A stretch of DNA of 64,000 bases from the NCBI RefSeq assembly GCF_900111125.1, contig NZ_FOGE01000007.1, positions 124,001-188,000 on the forward strand, written 5' to 3'. The translations under genes and the position numbers were made by a program. This document shows, piece by piece, positions 26,773-35,730 of this stretch (positions within the stretch are counted from its first letter, which is position 1; every line of letters begins with the position of its first letter). The stretch comes from Sphingobium sp. YR768 (GTDB lineage: Bacteria > Pseudomonadota > Alphaproteobacteria > Sphingomonadales > Sphingomonadaceae). The notes under the pieces are model-generated. The model saw only the letters and a list, made by a program, of their open reading frames with translations. It ran no database searches and was not told the DNA's origin.

Positions 26773-28002
26773 TCAGGCGGGGCGGGGCATCCCGTTCCGT
26801 GCCAGCGTGTATAGCAGCAGCGCCGTCAAGCTCGCCCGTTCGCCCAGGCTCGGCACGATCAGATATTCCTGATCCGAATGGATCGATCCGCCGCGGACCC
26901 CCATCGTGTCCACCACGGGCACGCCGCAGGCGGCGATATTATTGCCGTCGCACACCCCACCCGTGTCGCGCCAGCCGATGTCCTGCCCCAGCCACCGGCC
27001 GCAATCGCGTACCAGCGTGAACAGCGCGAGCGCGCGATCATCCATCGGCTTGGGCGGTCGGCCGAAGCCGCCATGGATGTGGATCGCCACCTCGCGGCGC
27101 TCCGCCACTTCGTCCAGCACCGCCTTCAGTGCGTCCTGCGCCATCTGCTGGTCGGCTGGTGTCCGGGCGCGCATGTTGACGCGCAGGATTGCATGATCGG
27201 GCACGACGTTGTTCGGCCCGCCGCCCTCGATCCGCGCGGGATTGATGGTCAGCCCGTCACGGATCAGCGCTTCCAGCCGGAGCGCTATATCCGCCGCCGC
27301 CAACAGGGCGTTGCGCCCGTCGCCGGGATTGCGCCCGGCATGGGCGCTTCGGCCCGTGACGACGATCGAGAAATTGCCGCTGCCCGGCCGCGCGCCCGCC
27401 AATGTGCCGTCGGGCAGGGCGGAGGGTTCATAGGTGAAGGCGGCCTGCTTGCCCTGTGCGGCCTGCATGAGGAGCGCGGCGGAACCGGGCGATCCGATCT
27501 CCTCGTCGCTGTTCAGCACCACCTGATAGCCGATGCGGTCGCACAGCGGCGACGCTTCGAACGCCTTGAGAGCGGCCAGCATCACCGCGATCCCGCCCTT
27601 CATGTCGGCGACGCCGGGGCCGTTGAGCGTGCTTTCATTCAGCCACTGGCACGTCTGGAAGCGGCTATCTGTCGGGAACACCGTGTCCATATGGCCGGTG
27701 AAAAGCAGTTGCAGCGGAGCGTCCGGGCGAACCGTCAGCAGGATATTGTCGCCCAATGCCATCGGGCTTTCCCGTCCGTCCGCCGCAACCGACGTCACCG
27801 GTGCAGCAGGCAGGCGGTCAAGGTCGCCCGGCAGCACGGAAAAGGCGTCGACCAGCCGCCCGGCCATTGCCGACAGCCCGTCCATGTTGCGCGATCCGCT
27901 GTTGATCGCCGACCAGTCAAGTATCTGGTCGAGCATCGGCGCGGCGCAGGCTGCCTCCAGTACCGGCCGGTCTTCGGGCAGCAGGTCCGCGTCCGTCGCC
28001 AT
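26773..28002 (-). CDS. M20-family deacylase/carboxypeptidase, last gene of the ast-like operon
   Basis: This is a cytoplasmic zinc hydrolase of 409 residues of the ArgE/DapE/carboxypeptidase G2 family. Motifs are FTGHMDTV, GPGVADMKGG, NSDEEIGSPGS and, in the dimerization lid, GRSAHAGRNPGDGRNAL. I choose ATG 28002 because it overlaps the astD stop as TGATG; the upstream extension lies within astD. In this operon it would take the place of AstE and remove the succinyl group from succinylglutamate or N-succinyl-2-aminoadipate. That role is inference. Family members also cleave N-acetyl and dipeptide substrates. Confidence 0.85.
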   Translation of the reverse strand: MATDADLLPEDRPVLEAACAAPMLDQILDWSAINSGSRNMDGLSAMAGRLVDAFSVLPGDLDRLPAAPVTSVAADGRESPMALGDNILLTVRPDAPLQLLFTGHMDTVFPTDSRFQTCQWLNESTLNGPGVADMKGGIAVMLAALKAFEASPLCDRIGYQVVLNSDEEIGSPGSAALLMQAAQGKQAAFTYEPSALPDGTLAGARPGSGNFSIVVTGRSAHAGRNPGDGRNALLAAADIALRLEALIRDGLTINPARIEGGGPNNVVPDHAILRVNMRARTPADQQMAQDALKAVLDEVAERREVAIHIHGGFGRPPKPMDDRALALFTLVRDCGRWLGQDIGWRDTGGVCDGNNIAACGVPVVDTMGVRGGSIHSDQEYLIVPSLGERASLTALLLYTLARNGMPRPA

Positions 28003-29405
28003 CAGCTCAGTCCCGGCACGGCCATCGCCTCGACTGCCGAAGCTTCGAAACTGGCGGCGGGGAAGGCGCTGTAGTCGGCGGCATAATAGGCGCTCGGCCG
28101 GTGATTGCCGGAACTGCCCAGTCCGCCGAAGGGGATGGAGGAGGCTGCGCCGGTGGTCGGCCGGTTCCAGTTGACCACGCCCGCGCGGATATGCGCGGAG
28201 AAACGGTCCCACAGTGCCGGATCGGCCGAAATCAGCCCCGCGGACAGGCCGAAGGCGGTAGCGTTGGCTTCGGCAATGGCGGCATCGAAATCGGCGACGC
28301 GGCGGATCTGCAGCACCGGCGCGAAAATTTCGTTGTCGGGCGTGCTGATGCCAGTCGTCTCCAGCACCACCGGCGCCATGAAGGCGCTGTTGCGGCCTTC
28401 AAGCGCGCTGGGGCCAAGCAGCGGCCTTGCCCCAGCGGCCAGCAGGCCGTCGAGCGCAGCACGCGCGCCATCGGCAGCACGGGCCGACACCAGTGGCCCC
28501 ATGAACGCTTCGCCATCTTCGTCCCACGCCGCGATCGGCAGCCGGGCGGCCAGCGCGACGATCGCCTCCACTGTCGCGTCTCCAGCCGCGCCCTGGGGCA
28601 CGATCAGCCGACGCGCGCAGGAACAGCGCTGGCCTGTGGTGATGAAGGCGCTGTGCGCCACCAGCGATGCGATGGCGTCGGGCTCTCCGTCCCACGCGAT
28701 CAGCGAATTGTTGCCGCCCAACTCCAGCGCCAGGATGACACCGGGCCGGTCCACGAAAAGGCGGCGAAAATGCGCGCCCGCCCCGGCGGATCCGGTGAAG
28801 AGCAGCCCGTCGATATCCGCTGCGAGCAGTGCCGCGCCGATCTCCCGGCCGCCCTGCGCAACCTGCAGCACATCCTCGGGCAGCCCCGCTGTCCGCCACG
28901 CCGCCAGCATCCGCTCGGCCGTCGCGGGCGCTTCCTCGGACGGTTTGAATATGATCACATTGCCCGCTAGCAGCGCCGGCACGATATGGCCGTTGGGCAG
29001 GTGGCCGGGAAAATTATAGGGACCGAGCACGACCATCACACCATGCGGCCGGTGGCGCAGCACGGCGCGGCCGAAGGGCATGGCCTGGTCCTTCGTGCCG
29101 GCGCGCTCGGCCTGGGCAGTGATGGAAATTTCCACCTTGCCGATCATGGCGGCGACTTCGCCCCGGCTTTCCCACAGCAGCTTGCCCGTCTCGCGTGAGA
29201 TGGTGCGGGCCATGTCTTCCGCATCCGCTTTCAAAGCGTCGGCATAGCGGCGCACGATCGCGATCCGTGCGTCGAGGGCGGTCGCCGCCCAGCCGGGGAA
29301 GGCGGCGCGGGCGCGCGTGATCGCTGCCTCGCAGCCGGCGGGGTCGAGGGCCGGGCCTTCCCAGACGATATCCTGCGTGGCGGGGTCGATCGAACGAAGC
29401 ATCAT
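28002..29405 (-). CDS. astD: Succinylglutamic-semialdehyde dehydrogenase, AstD-like
   Basis: This is an NAD(P)-dependent aldehyde dehydrogenase of 467 residues, close to AstD throughout: KVEISITAQAERAG, LGPYNFPGHLPNGHIVPALLAGN, the catalytic Glu region LELGGNN and Cys in TTGQRCSCARRL, and NWNRPTTGAASSIPFGGLGSSGNHRPSAYY at the end (split in two motifs by my reading). In the arginine pathway it oxidises N-succinylglutamate semialdehyde. Here, with no astB, it could act on that compound from ornithine or on the one-carbon-longer aldehyde from lysine. It follows astA by five bases and overlaps the M20 gene. Confidence 0.93.
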   Translation of the reverse strand: MMLRSIDPATQDIVWEGPALDPAGCEAAITRARAAFPGWAATALDARIAIVRRYADALKADAEDMARTISRETGKLLWESRGEVAAMIGKVEISITAQAERAGTKDQAMPFGRAVLRHRPHGVMVVLGPYNFPGHLPNGHIVPALLAGNVIIFKPSEEAPATAERMLAAWRTAGLPEDVLQVAQGGREIGAALLAADIDGLLFTGSAGAGAHFRRLFVDRPGVILALELGGNNSLIAWDGEPDAIASLVAHSAFITTGQRCSCARRLIVPQGAAGDATVEAIVALAARLPIAAWDEDGEAFMGPLVSARAADGARAALDGLLAAGARPLLGPSALEGRNSAFMAPVVLETTGISTPDNEIFAPVLQIRRVADFDAAIAEANATAFGLSAGLISADPALWDRFSAHIRAGVVNWNRPTTGAASSIPFGGLGSSGNHRPSAYYAADYSAFPAASFEASAVEAMAVPGLS

Positions 29406-29410
29406 AAGTC

Positions 29411-30415
29411 CTAGCTTAGCTGAAGGGTGGCGCCCTCGGCCAGTCCCAGCAGGGTGGCGGTGGCGGGGGAGAGGGTGGCGCTGTCGCCGTCCACCAGGAC
29501 GGGTGCCCGCGTCGCGCGGAAGGCGGCGATGCTGTCGGTGGAGATCAGCCTCTCCTCGCTCCCTTCATCGACGGGCGCGATCTTCAGTGACCGCATCCGC
29601 GCCCCGGCGATGGTGCTGATGGTGTCGCGGCGGCAGGTCATGGTCGGCCCGCCGTCGAAGATATCGACCAGACCGGAGCGTTGGAACCCTTCCTTTTCCA
29701 GCATCTTGAGCGCCGGGACGCCGTGCCGGTGTACCACGCCGATCGCCTCACGCGCGGCGGCATCGACCAGTTCGGTGTAGAGCGGGTGGCGCGGGGCGAG
29801 GTCCAGGATGAACTGGCCGTCGGTCGAGGTGATCATGCGATCCGCCTCCTCGAAGGGCAGGCGGAAGAATTTGCTGGCGATACCGTCCCAGAAGGGGCTG
29901 TTGTCGGCATCGTCGAACCAGCCGCGCAATTCGGCCATGATCGTCTCGCAAAAACGCTCGCGCTGCGTCCCGATCAGCAGGTAGCGTGCCCGCGCCAGCA
30001 GGGCGCCGGCGCCGCTCTGCCGCTTGCCCGGCCGCAGGAACAACGATCCGACTTCGGACATGTCGCTGCACTCATTGACCAGCACCAGGGCGTTATGGTC
30101 GAAACGGGTGGCCGTGGCCGAGGAATATTGCGCCAGCGTCACCACGCGGAAGGAGAAATGGGGGCGGGCGATGCCGACGCCCCCCTTCACGCCGGCCACA
30201 CCCTCGATCTGGCCGGTCTCGCCATTCTCCAGCATCAGCACATACCAGGCATCGCGCGGCTCGACGGCGCCGGTGAAGCTGGCTTCCGACAGCGCCAGCC
30301 GATCGGTCAGCGTCGTCCGGTCCTCCGGCAGGCTGGTGAAGCCCCGGCCGGAGAGATAGGCAAGTTCCATCAGTGCATCGATGTCGGCCGGCCCCGCCGG
30401 ACGGACGACAAGCAT
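29411..30415 (-). CDS. astA: Arginine/ornithine N-succinyltransferase, AstA-like
   Basis: This is an acyltransferase of 334 residues (GNAT-type double fold) using succinyl-CoA. It resembles E. coli AstA in order: MLVVRPAGPADIDALMELA, GRGFTSLPED, SEVGSLFLRPGKRQSGAGALL, SPFWDGIASKFFRLPFEEAD, APRHPLYTELV, LEKEGFQRSGLVDIFDGGPT. The start at 30415 overlaps the astC stop as TGATG. AstA acts on the alpha-amino group of arginine; the Pseudomonas AruFG enzymes also take ornithine. With hglS in the same operon, lysine is a candidate substrate here. This is inference. Confidence 0.92.
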   Translation of the reverse strand: MLVVRPAGPADIDALMELAYLSGRGFTSLPEDRTTLTDRLALSEASFTGAVEPRDAWYVLMLENGETGQIEGVAGVKGGVGIARPHFSFRVVTLAQYSSATATRFDHNALVLVNECSDMSEVGSLFLRPGKRQSGAGALLARARYLLIGTQRERFCETIMAELRGWFDDADNSPFWDGIASKFFRLPFEEADRMITSTDGQFILDLAPRHPLYTELVDAAAREAIGVVHRHGVPALKMLEKEGFQRSGLVDIFDGGPTMTCRRDTISTIAGARMRSLKIAPVDEGSEERLISTDSIAAFRATRAPVLVDGDSATLSPATATLLGLAEGATLQLS

Positions 30416-31629
30416 CAGGCCGCCTTGGCGAGGGATGCGCGGGTCGCTGCGAACGCCGCTTCCAGCCGCGTGACAGCCACGTCGGCTTCCGTCGCAGTGA
30501 TGAGCAGCGAGGGCAGCATGCGGATGCAATTCTCGCCGCCGCCGGCCACCAGCAGGCCATGGTCGCGCGCGGTCGCCATCATCTCGCGATTGTTGGTGAC
30601 GAGCTTGACGCCGATCAGCAGCCCCTTGCCGCGCACATCCACCGCGATGTCGGGATAGCGGGCGGCAAGCGCCTCCAGCCCCGCGCGCAGCCGGGCCGAG
30701 ATGGTGCGGACATTCTCCAGCGTCTCTTCCCGCGCGATCAGGTCGAATGCCGCGCTGCCGACCGCCATCGCCAGCGGATTGCCGCCGAAGGTGGAGCCGT
30801 GGACGCCCACGACCATGCCCTTGGCCGCTTGCGCCGTGGCGAGGGTGGCGCCCACCGGAAAGCCGCCGCCCAGTGCCTTCGCCACCGCCATGATGTCCGG
30901 CGCGACGCCATCGAACCACTGGTGGGCGAAAAGCTTGCCGGTGCGCCCCATGCCCGACTGCACCTCGTCATAGATGAGCAGCGTTCCGGTCTCGTCGCAC
31001 AATTGGCGCAGGCGACGCAGCCAGTCTTCGCTCAGCGCGCGGGCACCGCCTTCACCCTGTACCGGCTCCACGATGACGGCGGCGCTGGTGGGGCGACGGA
31101 TCGCCGCCTCGATCCCGGCGGCATCGTCGATGTCCAGCTGCTCATAGCCGGGCAGGCGCGGGCCGAAGCCCTCGACATAGCCGGGATTGCCCGCCGCATT
31201 GATCGCGGCATAGGTGCGGCCGTGGAAGGAGCCGACGAAGCCGAAAATGTCGATCCGCTCCGGCGCGCCATTGGCACTGTGATAGCGGCGCGCGGTCTTG
31301 AGCGCGCATTCGACCGCCTCCGATCCCGAATTGCCGAAGAAGACAACGTCGGCAAAGCTGTTTTCGACCAGCCTGTGCGCCAGCGCCTCCTGTCCTGGGA
31401 TACGGAAGATGTTGGAGACGTGCCACAGCTTGCCGGCCTGCTCGGTAAGCGCCGCGACGAGGGCGGGATGGGCATGGCCCAGGCTGTTGGTGGCGATGCC
31501 GGCCACGCAGTCGAGGAAACTGCGGCCGTCCGTGGCATGCAGCCACACACCATCACCGCGTTCCACCTCCACCGGCGCGCGGTTATAGACTGCCATCAGG
31601 TCACTCGACCCCATCATGTCACTCGACAT
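30415..31629 (-). CDS. astC: Succinylornithine/acetylornithine-type aminotransferase, AstC-like
   Basis: This is a class III PLP aminotransferase of 404 residues. It has GIATNSLGHAHPALVAAL, FFGNSGSEAVECALKTAR, FHGRTYAAI, EPVQGEGGA, the PLP-contacting IYDEVQSGMGRTGK, the lysine in MAVAKALGGGFP and STFGGNPLA. AstC/ArgD proteins move the terminal amino group of N-acylornithine and also accept N-succinyl-LL-diaminopimelate, so longer chains such as N-succinyllysine are feasible. ATG 31629 has GGAG eight bases upstream; GTG 31635 is an alternative. The first bases contain a small direct repeat (TCGAGTGAC twice). Confidence 0.9.
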   Translation of the reverse strand: MSSDMMGSSDLMAVYNRAPVEVERGDGVWLHATDGRSFLDCVAGIATNSLGHAHPALVAALTEQAGKLWHVSNIFRIPGQEALAHRLVENSFADVVFFGNSGSEAVECALKTARRYHSANGAPERIDIFGFVGSFHGRTYAAINAAGNPGYVEGFGPRLPGYEQLDIDDAAGIEAAIRRPTSAAVIVEPVQGEGGARALSEDWLRRLRQLCDETGTLLIYDEVQSGMGRTGKLFAHQWFDGVAPDIMAVAKALGGGFPVGATLATAQAAKGMVVGVHGSTFGGNPLAMAVGSAAFDLIAREETLENVRTISARLRAGLEALAARYPDIAVDVRGKGLLIGVKLVTNNREMMATARDHGLLVAGGGENCIRMLPSLLITATEADVAVTRLEAAFAATRASLAKAA

Positions 31630-31635
31630 AGTCAC

Positions 31636-33054
31636 TTACTCCATTCCGAAATCGATGCGTCCCATTGGGACAGGCGCCATCAGGCGCTGGATTGCTCCGG
31701 TCAGGCGGCGCACGCCGGCGGGCACGAAACGGGAATAATGGGCGATGTTGCGCGGGCCGATGCCATGCTCCGCGCTGAAGCTGCCGCCATATTCGCGGAC
31801 GACCGCGTCGAAGATGATCGTGCGGGCGCGCTCGATCATCGCCGCGTCGGGCGTGCCGGCGCCGTGGGGCCAGACCAGATTATAGTGCAGCCCGCCATCG
31901 CCGATATGGCCGAAATCATGGGGCTGGAGCATGGGAGCCGCCTCGGCGAGCCGCGCGGCCATGTCGGTTCGGAACCGCATGACGTCGCCGCGCCTCAGCG
32001 CAATGTCGCACGCCACGACCATCCCCTTGGCGCGCAGCCCTTCGGGCACCGCATGGCGGATCGCCCACAGGCCGTCGCGATGGTCGATGGCGACATCGAT
32101 CACCGGCGCCTCCAGGCCTTCCATCATCGGCGCCAGCACCGCGGCGAGCTGTTCCTCCAAAATATCGGCATCGAAGGCGGCGGGAGCCGACAATTCCACC
32201 AGCACGGCATAGGCCGGGATAGCGCCGAAGGGCGCGCGCAGGCCGGGGACATGATCGAGCGCCGCCGCCATGGCAGGCGCGCTCAGCCCCTCGAAGGCGG
32301 ACAGAAACGCGCCGAAACTGTCCTCCAGCGCGAGCAACAGCCCTAGTGCGGGACTCGCCTCGCGCAGCGCGATCATCGCCGTCATCTGGTGCGCGGGGCG
32401 GCGGTGCAGCGCCACCGTCGCGCGGGTCACGATGCCGGTCGATCCGCCGCTGCCGACCAGCATCTGTTTCAGGTCGAGGCCGGTATTGTTCTTCCAGAGC
32501 GGCGCGCCAAGCGTCTGCTGCGTGCCATCCGCATCGGCGCAGACATAGTCCACCGCCATCAGGTTGGCGCGCACGTCGCCATAGCGCAGCAGCCGCGCCC
32601 CGCCTGTATTGGCCGCGATCATCCCGCCGATCGACGGATCCGCGCCCAGATCGATGGGAAAGAACAGCCCATGCTGGGCGGCCGCGACGTTGAGCGCGGA
32701 CAGGCGCACGCCCGCATCCACGCTCGCGGTGCGGTTGACCGGATCGATCTCGATATGGCGCGACAGCCGGTCGAGATTGACGATGATGTCGCCACCCGCT
32801 TCCGAAGCGAGGCCCGCGCCGGCAAGACCCGTGCGTCCGCCCTGCACGACGATGCGCAGCCCCGTCTCGGCCGCCAGCCGTACCAGCGCCGCGACTTCGT
32901 CGGCATCGGCCGGACGCACCACTGCCAAGGGCGCGCCGCCGCCTTCGCCACGTCCGTCCGCGCGATAACCGGCGACATCGTCCGCATCGGTCAGCACCTT
33001 GGTACGGCCGACGATGGTGGCAAGTCGCTCGATCAGGACGGCGGTATCGCTCAT
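31636..33054 (-). CDS. FAD-linked D-2-hydroxyglutarate dehydrogenase-like protein
   Basis: This flavoprotein has 472 residues. A PCMH FAD-binding domain (VVRPADADEVAALVRLA, VVQGGRTGLAGAG, DPSIGGMIAANTGG) is followed by an FAD-oxidase C domain with HDFGHIGDGGLHYN and EHGIG. The length and the GHIGDGG/EHGIG pair fit the D-2-hydroxyglutarate/D-lactate dehydrogenase group. It overlaps hglS by ATGA (33051-33054). HglS makes D-2-hydroxyglutarate, so oxidation to 2-oxoglutarate by this enzyme is the direct reading. In Pseudomonas putida another type of flavoprotein, YdiJ, takes this step. Confidence 0.85.
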   Translation of the reverse strand: MSDTAVLIERLATIVGRTKVLTDADDVAGYRADGRGEGGGAPLAVVRPADADEVAALVRLAAETGLRIVVQGGRTGLAGAGLASEAGGDIIVNLDRLSRHIEIDPVNRTASVDAGVRLSALNVAAAQHGLFFPIDLGADPSIGGMIAANTGGARLLRYGDVRANLMAVDYVCADADGTQQTLGAPLWKNNTGLDLKQMLVGSGGSTGIVTRATVALHRRPAHQMTAMIALREASPALGLLLALEDSFGAFLSAFEGLSAPAMAAALDHVPGLRAPFGAIPAYAVLVELSAPAAFDADILEEQLAAVLAPMMEGLEAPVIDVAIDHRDGLWAIRHAVPEGLRAKGMVVACDIALRRGDVMRFRTDMAARLAEAAPMLQPHDFGHIGDGGLHYNLVWPHGAGTPDAAMIERARTIIFDAVVREYGGSFSAEHGIGPRNIAHYSRFVPAGVRRLTGAIQRLMAPVPMGRIDFGME

Positions 33055-34073
33055 GCGCCCTTGGTCATGTGGAAGATGCCGGTGGCATTGCCGCTGTCGA
33101 AGGATAGGTCGAGCGCGCCCGTTTCCGGGTCAAGATCGCGGCTGATGAACTCATAGAAGGAACCGGGCACCATGATGCGCTGTTCGGCGCCGTCGGCGGT
33201 GATGAAGCCGCGCTCGATCATGTCGGCGCGGAAGGCAGTCTGGCGCACGCGGCCGGTGCGGGAGAATTCCACCTTCTCCTTCATCGGCCGGCCCATCGCC
33301 TTTTGTGCGTCGGACAGGGCGACGACATTGGCGACGCGATCGGTCGCATGGTTGAAGGCATTGCCCTCGGTCGCGATCCATGCGGCTTCCTTGGACGACT
33401 GCTTGAGGATTTCATAGTCCGTGATCGTGGGCTGCTCATGCTGCCGGTCGAAGGCGCCGACGACGGTGGGCAGGGCGCGGACGGCGTCCTCGAAGGAGAC
33501 GGTTTCGCCCGTTGCGAAGCGATCCAGCACCGCCTCGGCATGGGTGTCGAGCGGATCGCGCGACCCGCCGAAGACGCGGACCGCCGCCGCGGCGAATTCC
33601 GCATCGAACTGGTCGACATGCAGTTCGCTCACGAAAAATTGCGGAATTGCCTCGGGGAAGTCGCGGTGGCGATAGGCGCGGCCGGTCATGCGCAGGGCGG
33701 GCAGGGGATAGAGCGCGGCATCCTCATAGCCGAGCGGTTCAAGGATCCGGCGAAAGGCCAGTTCGCCGCGCGGCAGTGCGCCGGTGTCTCCCTTGACCAG
33801 GGCGATAGTCCGGATCGCGCCATGATCGAAGCACACGGTTGCGCCGCTCGCCCGCACATCCGCGACATAGGCCGCGCCGCTCGGCACCCGCTCCAGTAGA
33901 TCGGCAAACAGCAGGACGTTCATCGCGGCGGAAAATTGCGCGCGGGTCACGCCGTCCGTTTGCACGTCCGGGACCATGGGGGCCAGGATGGCGGCGATGG
34001 CGTCGCGCCGTTCCTCTCCCAATACGGCGCCGGTCAGCTTCATCACCCAATCTTCATTCGCGATCGTCATCAT
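33051..34073 (-). CDS. hglS: DUF1338 2-oxoadipate dioxygenase/decarboxylase, HglS-like
   Basis: This protein of 340 residues is of the DUF1338 family. P. putida HglS converts 2-oxoadipate and oxygen to D-2-hydroxyglutarate and carbon dioxide in lysine breakdown. The known metal ligands His, His, Glu and the substrate arginine seem conserved: DHGAIR gives H84 and R88, FNHATDR gives H242 and GSFYEF gives E308, at the same mutual spacing as I recall for HglS (70, 74, 226, 294). It is first in the operon, with a divergent LysR gene 94 bases away. It is the strongest sign that the operon handles lysine-derived six-carbon acids. Confidence 0.9.
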   Translation of the reverse strand: MMTIANEDWVMKLTGAVLGEERRDAIAAILAPMVPDVQTDGVTRAQFSAAMNVLLFADLLERVPSGAAYVADVRASGATVCFDHGAIRTIALVKGDTGALPRGELAFRRILEPLGYEDAALYPLPALRMTGRAYRHRDFPEAIPQFFVSELHVDQFDAEFAAAAVRVFGGSRDPLDTHAEAVLDRFATGETVSFEDAVRALPTVVGAFDRQHEQPTITDYEILKQSSKEAAWIATEGNAFNHATDRVANVVALSDAQKAMGRPMKEKVEFSRTGRVRQTAFRADMIERGFITADGAEQRIMVPGSFYEFISRDLDPETGALDLSFDSGNATGIFHMTKGA

Positions 34074-34167
34074 GATTCATCTCGTGGCGGGGACAATTTG
34101 AGACTATATGGAGCCTTCATGCGCCAGATCAAAACACAATAGGATCATCTGTTGATGACGTTATGGA

Positions 34168-35115
34168 ATGAGTGAGGGGCGGCAACTGCTGCCGCCCATG
34201 GCCGCGCTCAACAGCTTCGTCGCGGCGGCCCGCCATGGCAGCTTCTCGAGCGCGGGTGCGCAGGTGGGGCTGACGCAGAGCGCGGTCAGCCGGCAGATCG
34301 CGATCCTGGAGGAATGGTTGCAAACGCCGCTGTTCGACCGCAAGGGGCGGCGGGTGACGCTGAACGCGGCGGGGCAGGCCTATGCCGATCAGGTGCGCCC
34401 GGCGCTCGACCGCATCCGTGCGGCGACCGGCCAGTTGCTTCACCAGAAGGGCAGTCATGAACTGACCGTTGCCACATTGCCCAGTTTCGGCATGCGATGG
34501 CTCGCGCCGCGCCTGCCCGACCTTACCGCCCGGCATCCCGAGATGACGGTGAATTTCGCGGCGCGCGCCTTCCCCTTCGATCTGCGCGACGAGGGCTTCG
34601 ACGCCGCGATCCATTTCGGCAAGCCCGACTGGCCGGATGCCTCGCACCTGTTCCTGTTCCGCGAGCAGGCGGTGCTGGTCGGCGCACCGACATGGTTGCG
34701 CGACAGCAATATCCGCGAACCCCGCGACCTGATCGGCAAGCCGCTGCTGTTCCAGTCGTCCCGACCGAACGCCTGGAACCGCTGGTTCGCCGATTGCGGG
34801 ATCGCCGACCTGCCGCCGCTCAAAGGAGCGACCTTCGAACATTTCCTGATGCTGGCGCAGGCGGCTGCCGCAGGGGCAGGGGTGGCGCTCATCCCCCGCT
34901 TCCTCATCGATCCGGAACTGGAATCAGGCGCACTCGCCATGCCTTTTTCGCAGTCGCTCTCCAGCGAGGAGGCCTATTATCTCGTCCGACGCCAGGGATG
35001 GGAAAACCACCCGGCGCTCGTCGATTTCGGCAACTGGATCGCGATGCGAGCATCGGAACTTGATGGTGATGCGATGGCGCGCTCTGTCACGCCAGTTGAA
35101 TTGCTATTGCGCTGA
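34168..35115 (+). CDS. LysR-family regulator, GcvA-like
   Basis: This regulator of 315 residues has the N-terminal winged helix LPPMAALNSFVAAARHGSFS then AQVGLTQSAVSRQIAILEEWLQTPLFDRKGRRV. An effector domain follows from about residue 95. The sequence style (PLFDRKGRRVTLNAAGQAY) is that of the GcvA branch. It is divergent from the hglS-ast operon across a 94-base gap, the classic layout for a LysR protein controlling its neighbour. The effector may be a lysine or 2-oxoadipate pathway compound. Confidence 0.9.
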   Translation: MSEGRQLLPPMAALNSFVAAARHGSFSSAGAQVGLTQSAVSRQIAILEEWLQTPLFDRKGRRVTLNAAGQAYADQVRPALDRIRAATGQLLHQKGSHELTVATLPSFGMRWLAPRLPDLTARHPEMTVNFAARAFPFDLRDEGFDAAIHFGKPDWPDASHLFLFREQAVLVGAPTWLRDSNIREPRDLIGKPLLFQSSRPNAWNRWFADCGIADLPPLKGATFEHFLMLAQAAAAGAGVALIPRFLIDPELESGALAMPFSQSLSSEEAYYLVRRQGWENHPALVDFGNWIAMRASELDGDAMARSVTPVELLLR

Positions 35116-35150
35116 TTGGCTGTTCGGGGAGAAAGCGGGATAGCCTCTAG

Positions 35151-35657
35151 TTAATTCGGTTCGATGACAACGTCAACAGCGCCAAGGCCTATGGCTTCGA
35201 GGTCGAGGGGGCATGGCAGCCGTTCAACCGCCTAAGCCTTACCGGCCGCGTGTCCTATGTTAAGTCGACCATCGACAGCATTGTGTATGAAGGACAGACC
35301 TATGCCGACGTGGCTTTCCCCCGCGTCAGCCTTTGGACGGTGGACCTGTCGGCGACCTATGCCCAACCGGTCGGCGATGCACTCAAACTGGTCACGCGCG
35401 TCGATTATTCGCACCGTGACAGCAGCAACGCGGCATTTCCATGGACGGGTCTGGGGCCGGCCGGAACCTTGCCTGCCTATGATCTGGTCAACCTGTCCGT
35501 CGGCATCGAGCATGATCGATGGAGTGTGACGGCCTATATGAACAACCTGTTCGACGAGGTGTATTGGCAGGGCGCGCAGTTGAGCTACAGTACACGCGCT
35601 GCCGTCGTCCCCTATAATGCTTGGAGTTTCGGCATTCGGCTGCGTGGGAATATCTGA
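35151..35657 (+). pseudogene. C-terminal remnant of a TonB-dependent receptor
   Basis: An open frame of 168 codons with no start encodes only the last barrel strands of a receptor: AKAYGFEVEGAWQPFNRLSL, YDLVNLSVGIEH and MNNLFDEVYW. It begins right after a TAG at 35148-35150, and nothing upstream resembles a plug or signal peptide. The rest of the gene has been deleted. It marks a past rearrangement next to the LysR gene. Confidence 0.8.
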
Positions 35658-35730
35658 TCGTCCGGTGTCGCTAGCGCTCAATCGGTAGCTTTCGTCAGCC
35701 CATGGTTGCTCACCCCATCTGCGACCTTAG

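Noticed and set aside
30373..32346. Long plus-strand open frame of about 650 codons opposite the ast genes
   Set aside because: It is antisense to astA, astC and the flavoprotein, which have full family motifs. Its residues are rich in Arg, His, Gly and Ala without any domain, typical of a mirror frame in GC-rich DNA.
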